Below, piece after piece: positions 24,001-35,060 of a DNA stretch of 64,000 bases (the first letter of the stretch is position 1; each line of letters begins with the position of its first letter). The notes under the pieces are model-generated. The model saw only the letters and a program-made list of their open reading frames with translations, made no database searches and was not told where the DNA came from. A program made the translations under genes and the position numbers. Source of the stretch: Marisa cornuarietis (lineage: Eukaryota; Mollusca; Gastropoda; Architaenioglossa; Ampullariidae); assembly GCA_004794655.1 (NCBI GenBank), contig SMMW01000619.1, forward strand, positions 3,155,001 to 3,219,000. Reading direction: 5' to 3'.

Positions 24001-27000
24001 GTAAAGACTGTACAGATAAAGGGAGGATACACCCAGGGACACAATGTCTGGCGATGACTGGTTGTCTCCCTTAAAGCGCGAGACATATAGAGGAACTAAC
24101 TGCTTTTCGGCAAAATATCCTCTACTTCCGATCAATCAATATCTGTTTTCTGGATGATTCGCACCTAGCCTTAAAACCATGAAGAAGATAAATGAGAAGG
24201 TGATACCCTAACCTTCTTTAGATTGTTTGGAGAAGGAGGTGTTAAGAGACCCCACTTTTCTCGAGACATCTCTCCAACTCGCTGCTTTACCTTTCCCTTG
24301 CAGTCAAATACTAATTCTGACATTTGAAACTGGAGAAAAGTTTGCTGCGCCACACGAATATCGAACCAGCCCCGTTCCGAATACTGAGAGAGAATCGAAT
24401 TTTGAAACACGTAACCCGCTTGCTGCTTCGTGTGAGCAGAAGATAGGATTGTCATCGTGACTAGTCAGGACAGACAGTGCTGACAGTGCTACACAATGCT
24501 GATCAGTGCGACAGGAACCCCTAACAGTGATGTAACACTGACCAGTGAAGTTGGCCGCACACAGGCAGCGGAAGCTTCCGTGACTGTTGATGCACGTGCT
24601 GCCCTTCCGACACACAGACAGCGCGCACTCGTCCACGTCCTTCTCACAGTTCCGACCCTTGAATCCCGCGATGCACTTGCACTTATAACCGGGTTGCTGA
24701 TTAGTGCAAGTTCCACCGTTAACGCAGGGAGGATTTATGCACTCGTTGATGTCCTGGTCGCATAACCTGCCTGCAACATCATTCAAAAAATGTTACGGGA
24801 CCACGATGCATCGATGAATTATTTTTTATTTATTAAAAAAAATTTTTTTTGATGTTTTACGCCAAGCCAGCAAATACGGCTATATCACGGCAAGGCAGCC
24901 AGCCCTGTAAACAGATGCCACATGCAGAGAAAGAATAGCGTGCCCGAGACGAGAACTGAACCCAGGACAGCCAACCTTCACTGTATTGGTGACAGGCCCT
25001 TACCATTGCGCCACCGGGCCGCCCAATGCATCGATGAAAACTTGAGGGCAGGTACATGAACTTACCCTTGTAGCCTGGCAAACACACGCAAGAAAAATTG
25101 TTCTGGAGGTTGATGCACTCAAGCTCCTGCACACACGGGCTCGAGTCGCATTCGTTGAGGTCCCGTTCGCACAGCCGTCCGATCCACCCCGGGGAGCAGT
25201 GGCACTGAAAGCTGCCCTCCACGTTCTCGCACCTGGCGCCATTTAAACACGGGGAGCTCACGCACTCGTCCAGGTCGATCTCGCAGGTCAGGCCTGGCAG
25301 TCACACAGACATCTTGTGTCATTCAATGTGATGTGACCACCCATACTGACTTCCTAATAAAGCTGTCGTGTTCTCTACTGCCTGTCACTGACTTACACTA
25401 AATGAGAAAATAAACTTTCATCGCCTTAAATTGTTGTGTTTCTGTCTATTTGTGTGTTGATATGTTCGTGTCTAACCATGTGGTCTGTTTGAGGCTATAT
25501 TTGTACGGTTGTGTGCTTTGCTTTTTTGTTTCTGTACCGCGCAATGTACCTCCTTTAAAATAAAAAAACGAGCAATAGCTATCTACTAATTATGCATTAA
25601 TAAGAAATTTCATTGTCTGACTGAAACTCATTAAATGTCAGGTGGTTTAATTGAGTCGAGCTTTTAGAGCAACCTGACTTTTTTAATGACTTTTCTTTCA
25701 AAATAAACAAGTGTCATTCATTTTAAGATCTTTATTTCAAATCTCTGAGCAATAGTCACCCTTCAGTTTCGGAGGCAAAAACTTTTCTAAACATGGGCAA
25801 AACATGCCATGAACAGAAAAATCCGCGACATCACCTAAAAAAATGGATACTTTTGTGTAGTAAAGGCTACAGCCAAAATACAAGACGGTGGATGCAAGGA
25901 TTATTATAGTAGTCAAAACTAGACATTTTGAGTGAAAAAATTTTAACGGATGTTCCAATTACTATCAGACATCGAGTGATCCATTTTATGGTTAAAACTT
26001 GATCGGAAGTTTGTGGATTGTCGAAAACATAGAGCAAGGTTAGAGCAAATTAATCCCATCCTGTCATAATTTTGATTCTTTTCGTGCATTTCGCTTTCTG
26101 TTTTTATATTAAAATTTGTTAATACTAACAGAACTCGAAATACTGCCACAGGCGGCCCACGCTGACCGCAAGTAGGGTAGCGTAAACAATACATCGCACT
26201 GAACGTAAATGAATGAATACATAAGGGAGGAAACTACTGGAACTTTCGGAAATGTTCCATACGGATTTCCGTCCCTTTGACTGGGTTAACAGTTCAGCCA
26301 ATCACAGTTTTCGTTTTATTATAATGTAGGGAACGGTTTTTTGGTCAGGCGCCATTTTGGAGTCTAATGTCAGTCACTCAATTTGACATGGATTTGTATT
26401 TAAACAACCTCAAATGAGAAGAAAATAGTAAGTAATATTTAAATTCTAATGTATATTCTAATAAAATATATGTTTGTTTGGCACTTTATGTTTGGATATA
26501 TTGTGTAAATAATTTTTTTTTTGGTAACATCGAAACTGAAAGACACCGCATGAACCGGTTCTAAACTGCGCACAGACGCCATCTTTCATTTGATTTTAGT
26601 ACTTGAAGACAAAACCTATGTATCTTAAAATTTACACCAAGTGAATGTTTTAAAAATGCTCTTTAAAACGGTGTATCACAGGTGGTTGTCTTTACGATTA
26701 AATATAAATTTTATAAATTTTCAAAACTGCCGGTCGAAATTTCCATCCTGGGCATTCGCTGCTGCGTATGACTGTGAAGTAGATTAGTGGTTTCCTAACT
26801 GAAGTTTCTAAGCCGTATTAATGGAAACACCGGCAAGAAATGGTAGCAGACAATAGAGAGTTTGAGACGCGTGCGGCAGCGGCAACCTGTGGCATCACGG
26901 GAATTTTTGCGCCCTACATCAACACATCCACAAAATCCAACCAATCGCTTTCTCACAACGGGTAGGTTTAGAGGCTCGCCGTTCTCGTTGCCCCACACGT

Positions 27001-30000
27001 CTCCCTACGCGTCGTGGATCTCAAACTCTCTAAAGCAAGGGAAGGACACCTGAAGTCTTACCTGCGAAGCCCTCGGGACACTTGCAGACGTAAGTTTGAT
27101 TGACGTTGAAGCATACGCCGCTGTGATAACACGTGGCCTGCAGGCACGCATCATGCACCTCACACGTGTCGCCGGTCCAGCCTTCCTTGCACTGGCACGT
27201 GTAGCCGTTCACGTGATCCTCGCACGTACCCTCGTTCTGACACGGGTAGCTCAGGCACTCGTTGACGTTGGTTTCGCAAAACCGACCTGTGGCGATACCA
27301 AGACACCACTTGACATAGGCACCAGGAGGAGAACTTTCATCCGCTATAGGGACCCACAACCTTTCGAGCAACTAAACACAGCTAAGAGTTTAGGCTCACC
27401 AAGCCAACTAAATAAGTTTTTTTCTGATTGATTATATGGAAAAAAAACCTTATTAACAAACAACCAAAAAATCCTCAGAAATTTTAGCTGAGAGTGGACA
27501 TTAGGGTCTGTATATAGTCATGGAAAAAGACAGGTGACTGACATTTCGACTTCCTAGTGACCTAAGTGGCTTTAAAAAACAACTTTTGTAGTATCATAGG
27601 TAGATCGTACCCGCATAGCCAGGAGGACAAACACACGTGTAGTCCATGTGTCCGTCTACGCAGGTAGATCCATATTGACATTTGTTGACAAGGCACTCAT
27701 CGACACTGACATCACACTCACCACCCGTCCACCCTGCAAGAAATGATGGCAGTGTGGAAGGTTTCCAATGACGGGAGAAATCCTGACTTTTCGTGGTCTA
27801 TTTTCAGGATTTTAGGACATTTCGCGTGGATGTCGTTTATAAGAAAATTACCTGCCGGGTTAACTCGCGTACCTTCATTACATATTTTGCGACCAGTCGT
27901 CGTGTCACAGGTGTAGCCACTCGTGGATTCCGATTTTGCCAAACACGTGGTAGCGCACGTGGGGCCGTAAGAGTCCGGGCCACAAAACACCATGACGTCG
28001 ACCCTCAGTCTGTGAACAGGCAAATGAGAGTCAAGAGAACGCCTTTCATTCATCTTAAGAAATGTTTTCACATCCTTACACAAAGAGCAGGCACATGAAT
28101 GCATTTACTAACGGTCGAATGCCTTGTATCAGCTTCATCATTTGCGTTTACTCAACACGCCACAATTTTTTTTCTAGAAGGTACCCTCACACGTTAGCCG
28201 GTATCCCTCTGCTTCTATCGGATCTCACACCTTTGAAGACTTCCACTATTACCAACCTACAGAATATATATCTCGCTATACATGATACATGACATAAATA
28301 CTCTCCGAATTTTATTTTTCTTTTCTTGGCGATTTCTATTTTATTTCTATTTGACTGATAAATTCGTTACCTAATATTTCTGTTGTTTGGGGTAGAGACT
28401 ACACATTTCTCAGGGTCATCTTTATGTACGGGCGGTGCCCACATCTTCTCCCTAGCTGCCTTACTTTACCCAACCCTCTGCGGAGTCAGGTACCCACTCC
28501 TGAAAGCTTGGTCGACAGGGGAAGTTTACTGCGGCACACGGTTATCGAATCATCGGGCTGCTGAGTTTGGACGCCAGTCTATTTTACTTCTTCGATGGAT
28601 GAATGAATAGTAATGTAAATCAATCTAATAACCACACATAAAATGAAGATTCCTCAAATAAAAGCAGACTTTCTTTCATTACTTAGAAAACAATAGAATT
28701 TGAACACTATTTGCCGCGTGAAGCGAAATATAGTCTTGCAGAAAGTTAATGGCCGCGTCAGTGAGGAAACCATCAAATGCATGAGATCCGATAAAACCGG
28801 GTGACTCCCGCCCACAAGATTCATACGTGAAGAGAAGTAGGGAAAGACAGAAACAAATTTCAAATGGGGAAAAATGTCCAAGACTGACGTCACACGGTCT
28901 CGGATGGTCAGCCGCTGGACTGTCGCCTCGTTCATGCTCTTGGCGGGGCTGATGTCAACATCCTGTTTCAAGAAGTCCACGAAGTCATCGCCATTGTCGT
29001 CAACATCCCAAACACCAATCTTCATTAGCACTCGGCCCTGTAGACACCAAAATACTAGTCACTGTATGTCTTCATTAGAACTCGGCCCTGTAGATAGAGC
29101 GAAACGCTACTTGCTATCAGTCACTGTGGACAAACCACTTCATTAACCCCTGTTCAACCAAAAGAGTAAAATACTACATGCGATGTCACTATCTATTTTA
29201 CAACAGTATATCTTGTTACCTAGTGTCTGGATTTTGTCATGACTTGCTGGTACGTTGTAAACACAATGTTGATATTTGTATGTACATTTACAGACTGTGG
29301 ACTATACGCAAAGTTATTCACACTGTAAGAATATAAAAACAGACACACGAACCCACACAAAGAATAAGACGGCTGATACTGGCGAGTTTCATGGCCATGG
29401 TTTCACTTACCGGCCATGAATCAAAATCAAAGATCATAGGATTCTTGATACCACCAATATCATCATCAAAAGTGATACTGTCCTTGTCAGTGATCTCTCC
29501 TGACACGACTTTCCCGTAAGGACAACTGGACGTGTCTGATCGTCTGCAAATGAGTTCAAAGTTTAGCCGAGTAATGGTCTAGCTTCTTTTCGGTCAGAAT
29601 GTATCTAACAACAAATAGCTTTGAAAAACAACAATACTTCTCATCACACTGGGTTTTACGACTTCAGCAACGATTCCACATTATAAATGTATGAAAAAAG
29701 CAGCATAAAATAAATTTCAGACACCATTATTTGGCATGTGAGTTTACAATAGCTTGTGAAAAACTTTACTTAAAACTTTTTATTTTTCTGTAGCCTCCAT
29801 ATAACAACTGCTACAACACCAGAAGATCCAATTTCTTTGAAGTAAGTTCAGTCTGTTCGGCTACAAATTTTACAATGACAAATCATAAAGTTGGAAAATA
29901 TTTACATGAAGACAAAACTCACCCATATTTATAGTCCATGCAGATAATAAACCTGTGATCGCATTTTGATGGACAGAAGGAAAACTTTCCGTCGCAACAG

Positions 30001-32592
30001 TGGCCGTTGTCCCCCCTTCCGCCAGGGTTGTCGAACCTTCTAAACCGTATCCACAAATGAGCCTTTCCCTCTACATTCTGACAGACAGAAAGAAAAGTTA
30101 AAAGAAAAATAAAAAAACAAACACCATATGGAATTTTACAGACCACACACATACACACAACACAGCTGAACACCATAAGCAAGATTCCGGTGCGAAGATT
30201 TTTTATGGGCAGATCCTCCAGTGAAGTCTTAAAAATAAATTAAATTACAGTTTACACTGATTCTTTACTCGTATTTTCCTCTTTCGCTTTATCTCAGACC
30301 AAGCCTGTCACCAACACAGCAATGAATCATGGAATATGGATTAGGATTTCGTATTGTCCACGCTAAGAGCAAACATTTTTACTTGGATTGTGAACCAATA
30401 ACAAGTTATTACTTTTCTGCAGAATCTGAGGTGTTCACGTGCAACAATTTGCAAGCACGCATTTTTTCATACTTTTCTTTAGTATTAATATATTTAAAAA
30501 TTAGGGTCAATTCCAGAAAGAGCAATTTGAAGATAAAAATGTAACGCAAAGGACTTCAGAACCATTGAGCCCCCAAACTACCGAGCTCTATGTTCGTCTG
30601 CTCAAACCTCCGGAAGTACATGTCAGCAGCGCGCGCGTCCTTTTGGTCCGACTTCCGGTCGTCAGAGTTTGATCAAATCTTCTAGCCTTTGCTCAGTTCT
30701 TGAGAGGGAGTAACAGTAGTCAGTGTTAGAAGTCGGGTCAAAGGTTTCCTGACCACGCACTGTTGAAGTGACAACTCGTTTGTGAAAGGCGTCGCAAGTC
30801 ACGTGATATCATCTGCGTAGTGCGGATAGATCATGCACGAATAAACAAACATCTTTGGTTGGGTGGTATGTTTATTATCTACTTTACGATGAAATGAAAG
30901 ACCACGTTTAGATTTAGAGATTATAGAAACCCTGGACTAACTATATGGGTAAGCAATAAGTTTGATATCTATTCGGATTAACGACGCCATTACCTCATTA
31001 TATATTTATTTTAAAAAATGTTGTGTTTATTGTTTTGTTTTTGTATAATTATTCAATGAGTATTTTTCTCACTGTACCACTCCCTCTCAGTGTGAAAAAA
31101 GAAGGTTTCTGCACCTTCCATCGTGAAAATGACAATACATTGTTGATTGCATTCTTTCCATTCGCACATGATGATAGCAGCCCATTTCACTCATCGGTTT
31201 TCGTTGTAGTTTTACCTCTCTTTCTCTCTGGAACACACACACACCTTCACGATCGACATAGCTGTATTATTCCTGAAGTGTGCTATATATTTACAACTCT
31301 TCTAATTCATTCTTGATGCTTATTCTGTATTTGGAACTATTTTTAATCATTACTTAAGCTTGTTTTCTATTAACAACTCTTCTGATTAATTATGCAGCTT
31401 GCTATTTTTTCATCTTTCCCTATTCACTCCTATGGTTTGTTATGTATTTACAACTATTTTTTTAACAACACAGCATGCTAAATATTTTCAAATCTGTTTA
31501 TATTTTTGCCCGTAGCTTGTTTCTATTTCAAATCTTCTTACTAATTCCCGTAGGTTGCAGTATCTTTCTTTGCTGTCTTTACTATCATTATTTAGCCCGA
31601 TCTGTTTCTAACTCTGTTATATTCCTGTGGCTGTGTATTTCCCACTCTTTCTGTTCACTCTCAACAACATGGACCAGCTTTTCTTGTGGAAATGTATTAT
31701 GGCTTATTAGAAATTTATGCTAGTTTAGTTTTCTTGTGTGGACTTACGGTTCAAATGTGAACTAGTCCATCACAGGATGTTGTAGAGGGGGTCTTAATAC
31801 TCTTCTTGAGTGTTTGAATGTCATCTTACGGTTTTTTTAATGCCGTTGTTTTCGTAACAATATATAAATACGCGATTATTACAGACCTCTTATCAGGCAT
31901 GCCACATATGTATTATGCTACAAATATTTACTATGCTAGTAATGTTCCAATATCCTTGCATAGCACAAGCAATCTGTCCCATTCGTCTGTGAATGAGTAT
32001 ATATGTTTTTATAAATATTATGATTGCAAAGGGACGCCCCTGACATCGTCTATCCCCCCAAAAAATCAAAACAAAAGAAATTGTCTGGAACTCATTATGT
32101 AGCATCATAACAACATAACAACATTATGGACACATAATAAAATGAGACCCTTATAAAACACGTTTTTCGCATTTTAAAGAGTAAAGAGTGCGAAAGTTTG
32201 GGGATAAAAATTAGAATTATACGAGGTACTCACACCCGCAGACACACGCACTTTCGACATACTTTCTTCTAATGACTTTCAAGAGCGAAATTAAAAATTC
32301 AGGTCAAGTTATTTGGGAAGACGTCAGTTAATCAGCACTGATGGGGATAAGAGAGGCAGGATCAGAGAAATACAGAGATGGAGTCCAACTTTCATGCAGA
32401 AATAAAGCAGAATGCCTTTAGGTTGTCTAAAATCTGCTACGAAAACGTGATGTGGGGCTATAGACATTGAAATTAGTTCAACGAAAATGATAAATTTCTT
32501 CCAGAAATGCCAAGAAAATTGTTAGAACGTGACTTGATACTCACCGGAAATGCCTGGAAAGTGAGAATCGCCATCATCAGGAGCCGCATCAT
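17447..32592 (-). CDS. Jag: Notch ligand, Jagged/Serrate class (DSL protein), 16 exons, 1,373 aa
   Basis: Type I membrane ligand for Notch receptors. Coding exons in transcript order (minus strand): 32592-32545, 30077-29923, 29543-29411, 29037-28889, 28009-27873, 27733-27611, 27286-27062, 25293-25066, 24770-24543, 23572-23124, 22687-22448, 22059-21105, 19666-19507, 18856-18676, 18343-18249, 18062-17447. The lengths sum to 4,122 nt and every junction keeps phase, so the model is intact. Domain order is signal peptide (1-16), MNNL/C2-like (~17-161), DSL (~171-214), 18 EGF-like repeats (~219-1020), a cysteine-free juxtamembrane domain (~1024-1137), a transmembrane segment (~1145-1165) and a tail to 1373. 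The juxtamembrane segment aligns by eye with the NEI...IS region of vertebrate Jagged, and 18 EGFs suit Jagged better than Delta. The canonical Jagged first two EGFs (DOS type) and a cysteine-rich domain are not seen. The exon 4 donor (GTCAGT) is the least certain join. Confidence 0.93.
18249..19666 (-). other. Jag: Notch ligand exons 13-15: juxtamembrane domain, furin-like site, transmembrane segment
   Basis: Exons 13 (19666-19507) and 14 (18856-18676) encode ~114 cysteine-free residues with N-glycosylation sequons (NIT, NVT). A furin-type RGKR lies at about residues 1124-1127, ten residues before the end of exon 14. Exon 15 (18343-18249) encodes the single membrane segment, with core GYLAVVGLAACVGIITAVV followed by basic CLKRVR, giving type I topology. 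Confidence 0.85.
18403..18448. repeat. (GT)n microsatellite in Notch-ligand intron 14
   Basis: It is a CA repeat on the sense (minus) strand, about 60 nt upstream of the exon 15 acceptor. Confidence 0.97.
20423..20456. repeat. (GT)n microsatellite
   Basis: About 17 GT units in the intron between Notch-ligand exons 12 and 13. Confidence 0.95.
20505..20990 (-). pseudogene. LINE 3'-end fragment
   Basis: On the minus strand KQWNSLPFHIRHLP and SFKCSLKTHLFLKHY, ending at a stop at 20814, match the usual C-terminus of CR1/Jockey-like RT ORFs. The following 3' sequence includes GCGCTATACAAATC. It lies in the intron between Notch-ligand exons 12 and 13. Confidence 0.55.
21031..21085. repeat. (GT)n microsatellite beside Notch-ligand exon 12 donor
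   Basis: It is a CA repeat on the sense (minus) strand, starting about 20 nt inside the intron after exon 12. An AT-dinucleotide run (~21002-21016) follows in the intron. Confidence 0.97.
24195..24445 (-). mobile_element. SINE family A copy, diverged
   Basis: On the minus strand it shows a B-box-like GGTTCGATATTCG, GCAGCAAACTT, GGTAAAGCAGCGAG, GAGAAAAGTGGGGTCTCTTAAC and AAGGTTAGGG, in the same order as the 51.7 kb copy. It ends about 100 bp from Notch-ligand exon 9. Confidence 0.65.
24845..25022 (-). mobile_element. tRNA-derived SINE, family B, with GCCGTGATATAGCC tail
   Basis: Minus strand: head GGCCCGGTGGCGCAATGG, B-box-like GGGTTCAGTTCTCG, then TCTCGTCTCGGGCACGC and CAGGGCTGGCTGCC shared with the copy at 55.5 kb. 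The 3' part is different: CCGTGATATAGCC...GGCTTGGCGTAAAAC and a short A-run. It lies in the intron between Notch-ligand exons 8 and 9. Confidence 0.8.
27611..28009 (-). other. Jag: Notch ligand exons 5-6: DSL domain and first EGF repeat
   Basis: Six DSL cysteines lie in CGPDSYGPTCATTC, then GYTCDTTTGRKIC and NEGWTGGEC, with the last part in exon 6. Joining exon 5 (donor at AATGAAG|GTACGCG) to exon 6 recreates the conserved NEGWTG. The DSL domain is the Notch-binding module. It runs straight into a calcium-type EGF (VDECLVNKC), without the short non-calcium EGF1/EGF2 pair that carries the DOS motif in vertebrate Jagged. Confidence 0.88.
28380..28580 (-). mobile_element. SINE family A copy, diverged
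   Basis: On the minus strand it matches the intact copy at 51.7 kb: CTGGCGTCCAAAC, AAACTTCCCC, GTCGACCA, GGGTACCTGA, GAGGGTTGGG, AAGGCAGC and a GAGAAA...GTCTCTACCCC end. The first tRNA-like half is degraded. It lies in the intron between Notch-ligand exons 4 and 5. Confidence 0.7.
28889..30077 (-). other. Jag: Notch ligand exons 2-4: MNNL / C2-like N-terminal domain
   Basis: Exon 2 (30077-29923) shows the family pattern NxxGxxxxGHCCDG followed by CPSKCDHRFIIC, as in the N-terminal region of Notch ligands. Exon 3 (29543-29411) ends in FDFDSWP and exon 4 (29037-28889) continues GRVLMKIGVWDVDD, matching the F.WP...L.VEAWD strand region of Jagged. In characterised Notch ligands this domain is a C2 fold that touches the receptor and membrane lipids. 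Confidence 0.85.
29019..29094 (-). repeat. Short duplication of the exon 4 acceptor region
   Basis: The 26-bp segment at 29019-29044, which holds the 3' splice site of Notch-ligand exon 4, recurs at 29069-29094 with one mismatch. The copied site (CTACAG|GGCCGAGT) lies 50 nt upstream of the real one in the transcript. Confidence 0.85.
32545..32592 (-). other. Jag: Notch ligand exon 1: signal peptide
   Basis: The exon encodes 16 residues starting MMRLLMMAILTF and ends in phase 0 at a GTGAGT donor. Two adjacent ATGs (32592 and 32589) could both start translation; I took the first. The hydrophobic run is a plausible secretory signal, with cleavage probably near the exon 1/2 junction. A ~2.5 kb intron follows. 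Confidence 0.8.
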
Positions 32593-34128
32593 GCGTGTGA
32601 GGTAGACTGCTTCACTCTCCTTCTCTCACTCACGGAGTCTGGGAAGCGAACCCTGAAGAATGTTACAGCGTGTGGTGGAGACGAGGAGTAGTAAGAGATA
32701 CTTTGCTGCCAGCCTTCTGTGGCTCTACGCCATTTTCTGAGCTTAAAATATACCCGGATGTTAAGCCCGTTGTGTCAGCGGAATCACAAACCACCATACA
32801 CAAGTTTTTGTCTTTCGTGGCGCCTTCTTTTTGCCGGATAACTTACATGTTCACATCCACTTGTTGTCAGCTTTCGCCTCACACATTTATAATTTTTTTT
32901 TTTAAGAAAGCGTTTTTCTTTGTCTTTAAGAACGGAAAAATGTTTCAAATATTCGCCCTTGTTTTTATTAAATCGTATGATGTTTTCCTGCACTGTTGCC
33001 TGTTGGGTAAACTAACGCTGGTGATTGGGACAAATCCTTTTCTTGCGAGTGTTGAGGACAGAAACACAGTGCGCCCAACGCAGCGTGCACATCTTTCAAC
33101 GGCCTCTAGTGCAGCCTCCATCCTACCATCGGCGGGCTTCAGTCCAAAATTGTTGCTTTTAGAGTCAACGCGTACGGATAAAGTGTATATGTGTGTTTGA
33201 GAGAGAGAGAAAAAAAAGAGGGAGTCAATGTGTATTTTAGAGAGAGAGAGAAAAAAAAGAGGGAGTAAAATAATATCTGCAATATTTTTCATCACTTAGA
33301 TCATGAAACAGTTTCAAGTAAAGGTTTGCCAGAAGGTGTCTATAGTATTATCACATTCCTATCCACCGCCTACATCGGGAAACAGCTTTCATTAAAAGCT
33401 TTGCGAGGTGTTCTCAAATTCAGATTACTTCAACATTCATCCCTGCATCCCTTCGTCCCACTGTTGAACAGTTTTTTGTGCTGTTTAGGGGGAGAAAGTC
33501 GAAACTTGTCTTGGACTACAAATTATTTGAGTATTTTACTCAGATATTCTCGAAAGCCACAGACATAAATTGACAAACTTTAAAATAATTATTAGTTTGT
33601 CATTAGGAAGACTTAAAAATATGACTTTATGCTTTTGAATTTGAACACACAGACAATTGAGTTCTCGTTTCCTGTTTCTTTCTTTTTTTCCTTATCTTTC
33701 TTTTAAACCGACTTCACGTGGTTATATACAGGCAGAGTACGCAACTCAGAAAGTTGATCAATAAAATCATCTATATCTCGTCGAGTGCCACCAACAGCTT
33801 TTGTCTTTCGATGAGTTCAGTAAACTTGAAAATGCTGGTGGTGTGTGATGGGGGAATGGTGTGAGTGGCTCTTTAATGGAGCAGTCACTTGACACAAGGA
33901 GACAGCATCGTGGCCTGCGTGAAGCCGACCTGACCTAAATTCCAGCCTTCCTCAACCTTTGACCGACTTCAGGTTAAGAACCACAAATTATGGGAGGGGT
34001 TAGGAATCTCAGAATTGGTCTTATCTTGGGCAATAAAAGGAAGGTTGTTCCTGACTGCGACAAAATGAGCATTGTTGTGGGACATTGTTGTAACTGTCTT
34101 TGAAAACAGCAATATCAAGACAGTGTGA

Positions 34129-34162
<34 letters not shown>

Positions 34163-34999
34163 CGGGAAAGTAAACTGTGCGATGTCAAATTCCTCTCCCC
34201 CAAACCACGTACACGCGTACATATGCGACCGCATCCACACAAACATATATGCATGCAGCAGGGGGCGCGTACACACACACACACACACACACGTCGCATT
34301 AACGACTGTAGTCGGATCATCACAAAATGATCTGTTAACAGAAGGATGTCAAAGGTAGGAATCCCACGATACAGACTACGGGTTGACTACATCACGGTGA
34401 GAAATATCCCGGATGTAATTTAAGCAGGTAGTCTTTTATAATGGCATGGACTTATCTCTAAGTAAAAATGTCTTCACAAGAAAGTGAAACGCTTATCTAG
34501 AGAGAAGAAACAAAGATATAATCTCGTGCATCTCTCAACATTGAAAACTTTAAATGCGCATATAATATCTGCAATCACAAACTCACTTCACACATACGTA
34601 TATTTAATATCGATTAGCCCCTAGTGTGATATGTTCTCCAAACAGAATAACAGCACAAATTTGTTATGAAGTATTTACAAATGGATTCATTTCGTATACA
34701 TGTATTGCCATCATCTAATATGAAAATTCCTGATTCCACATTGTGGTTGTGCAGTAACAGTAGGCGTGGTAACCAGTCTGTTCAGGCACCGGCTACAACA
34801 CTGCAAAATCTGTCATCACTACATTCCTAAACATCGCATATATAATGACAGACATACATCATACACTTCAAATCTGAAGAACATACTAGAGAGAGAGAGA
34901 CAGGTAGATACATGCACACATGCATACAGGAAAAACATGATACACACAGGCAAACTCTCAGAAACACCCACACCGTATCCACCCGGATAACAGAGAGAG

Positions 35000-35060
35000 C
35001 AGATTGCTGAGGTTTTATGCCGTGCCAGCAACTAAGACTATACCATGGCGAGACCCAAAG
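35000..35060 (-). repeat. SINE/LINE 3'-tail module
   Basis: On the plus strand GTTTTATGCCGTGCCAGCAA and CTATACCATGGCGAG match the 3' module of the SINE at 24.85 kb (GTTTTACGCCAAGCCAGCAA, CTATATCACGGCAAG). The module is partly palindromic (GCCGTG...CACGGC). No tRNA head was found beside it. Confidence 0.5.

Larger units (their letters stand above)
21105..27286 (-). other. Jag: Notch ligand exons 7-12: EGF-like repeats 2-18
   Basis: These six exons encode tandem six-cysteine EGF repeats, most with the calcium-binding D/N-x-D/N-E-C start. Twelve of the 18 repeats in the protein have the O-fucose consensus C-x4-S/T-C (for example CVNGGTC, CQNEGTC, CDNGGTC). Repeats 11, 14 and 15 carry long insertions in the first loop; the one in repeat 11 spans the exon 10/11 junction. 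Repeat 18 is atypical, ending CQCSGNLNKC. Exon 12 alone is 955 nt. Confidence 0.88.

Noticed and set aside
24857..25261. 134-codon frame reading past Notch-ligand exon 8
   Set aside because: Only the first part (to 25066) is exon; the rest is intron containing a SINE.
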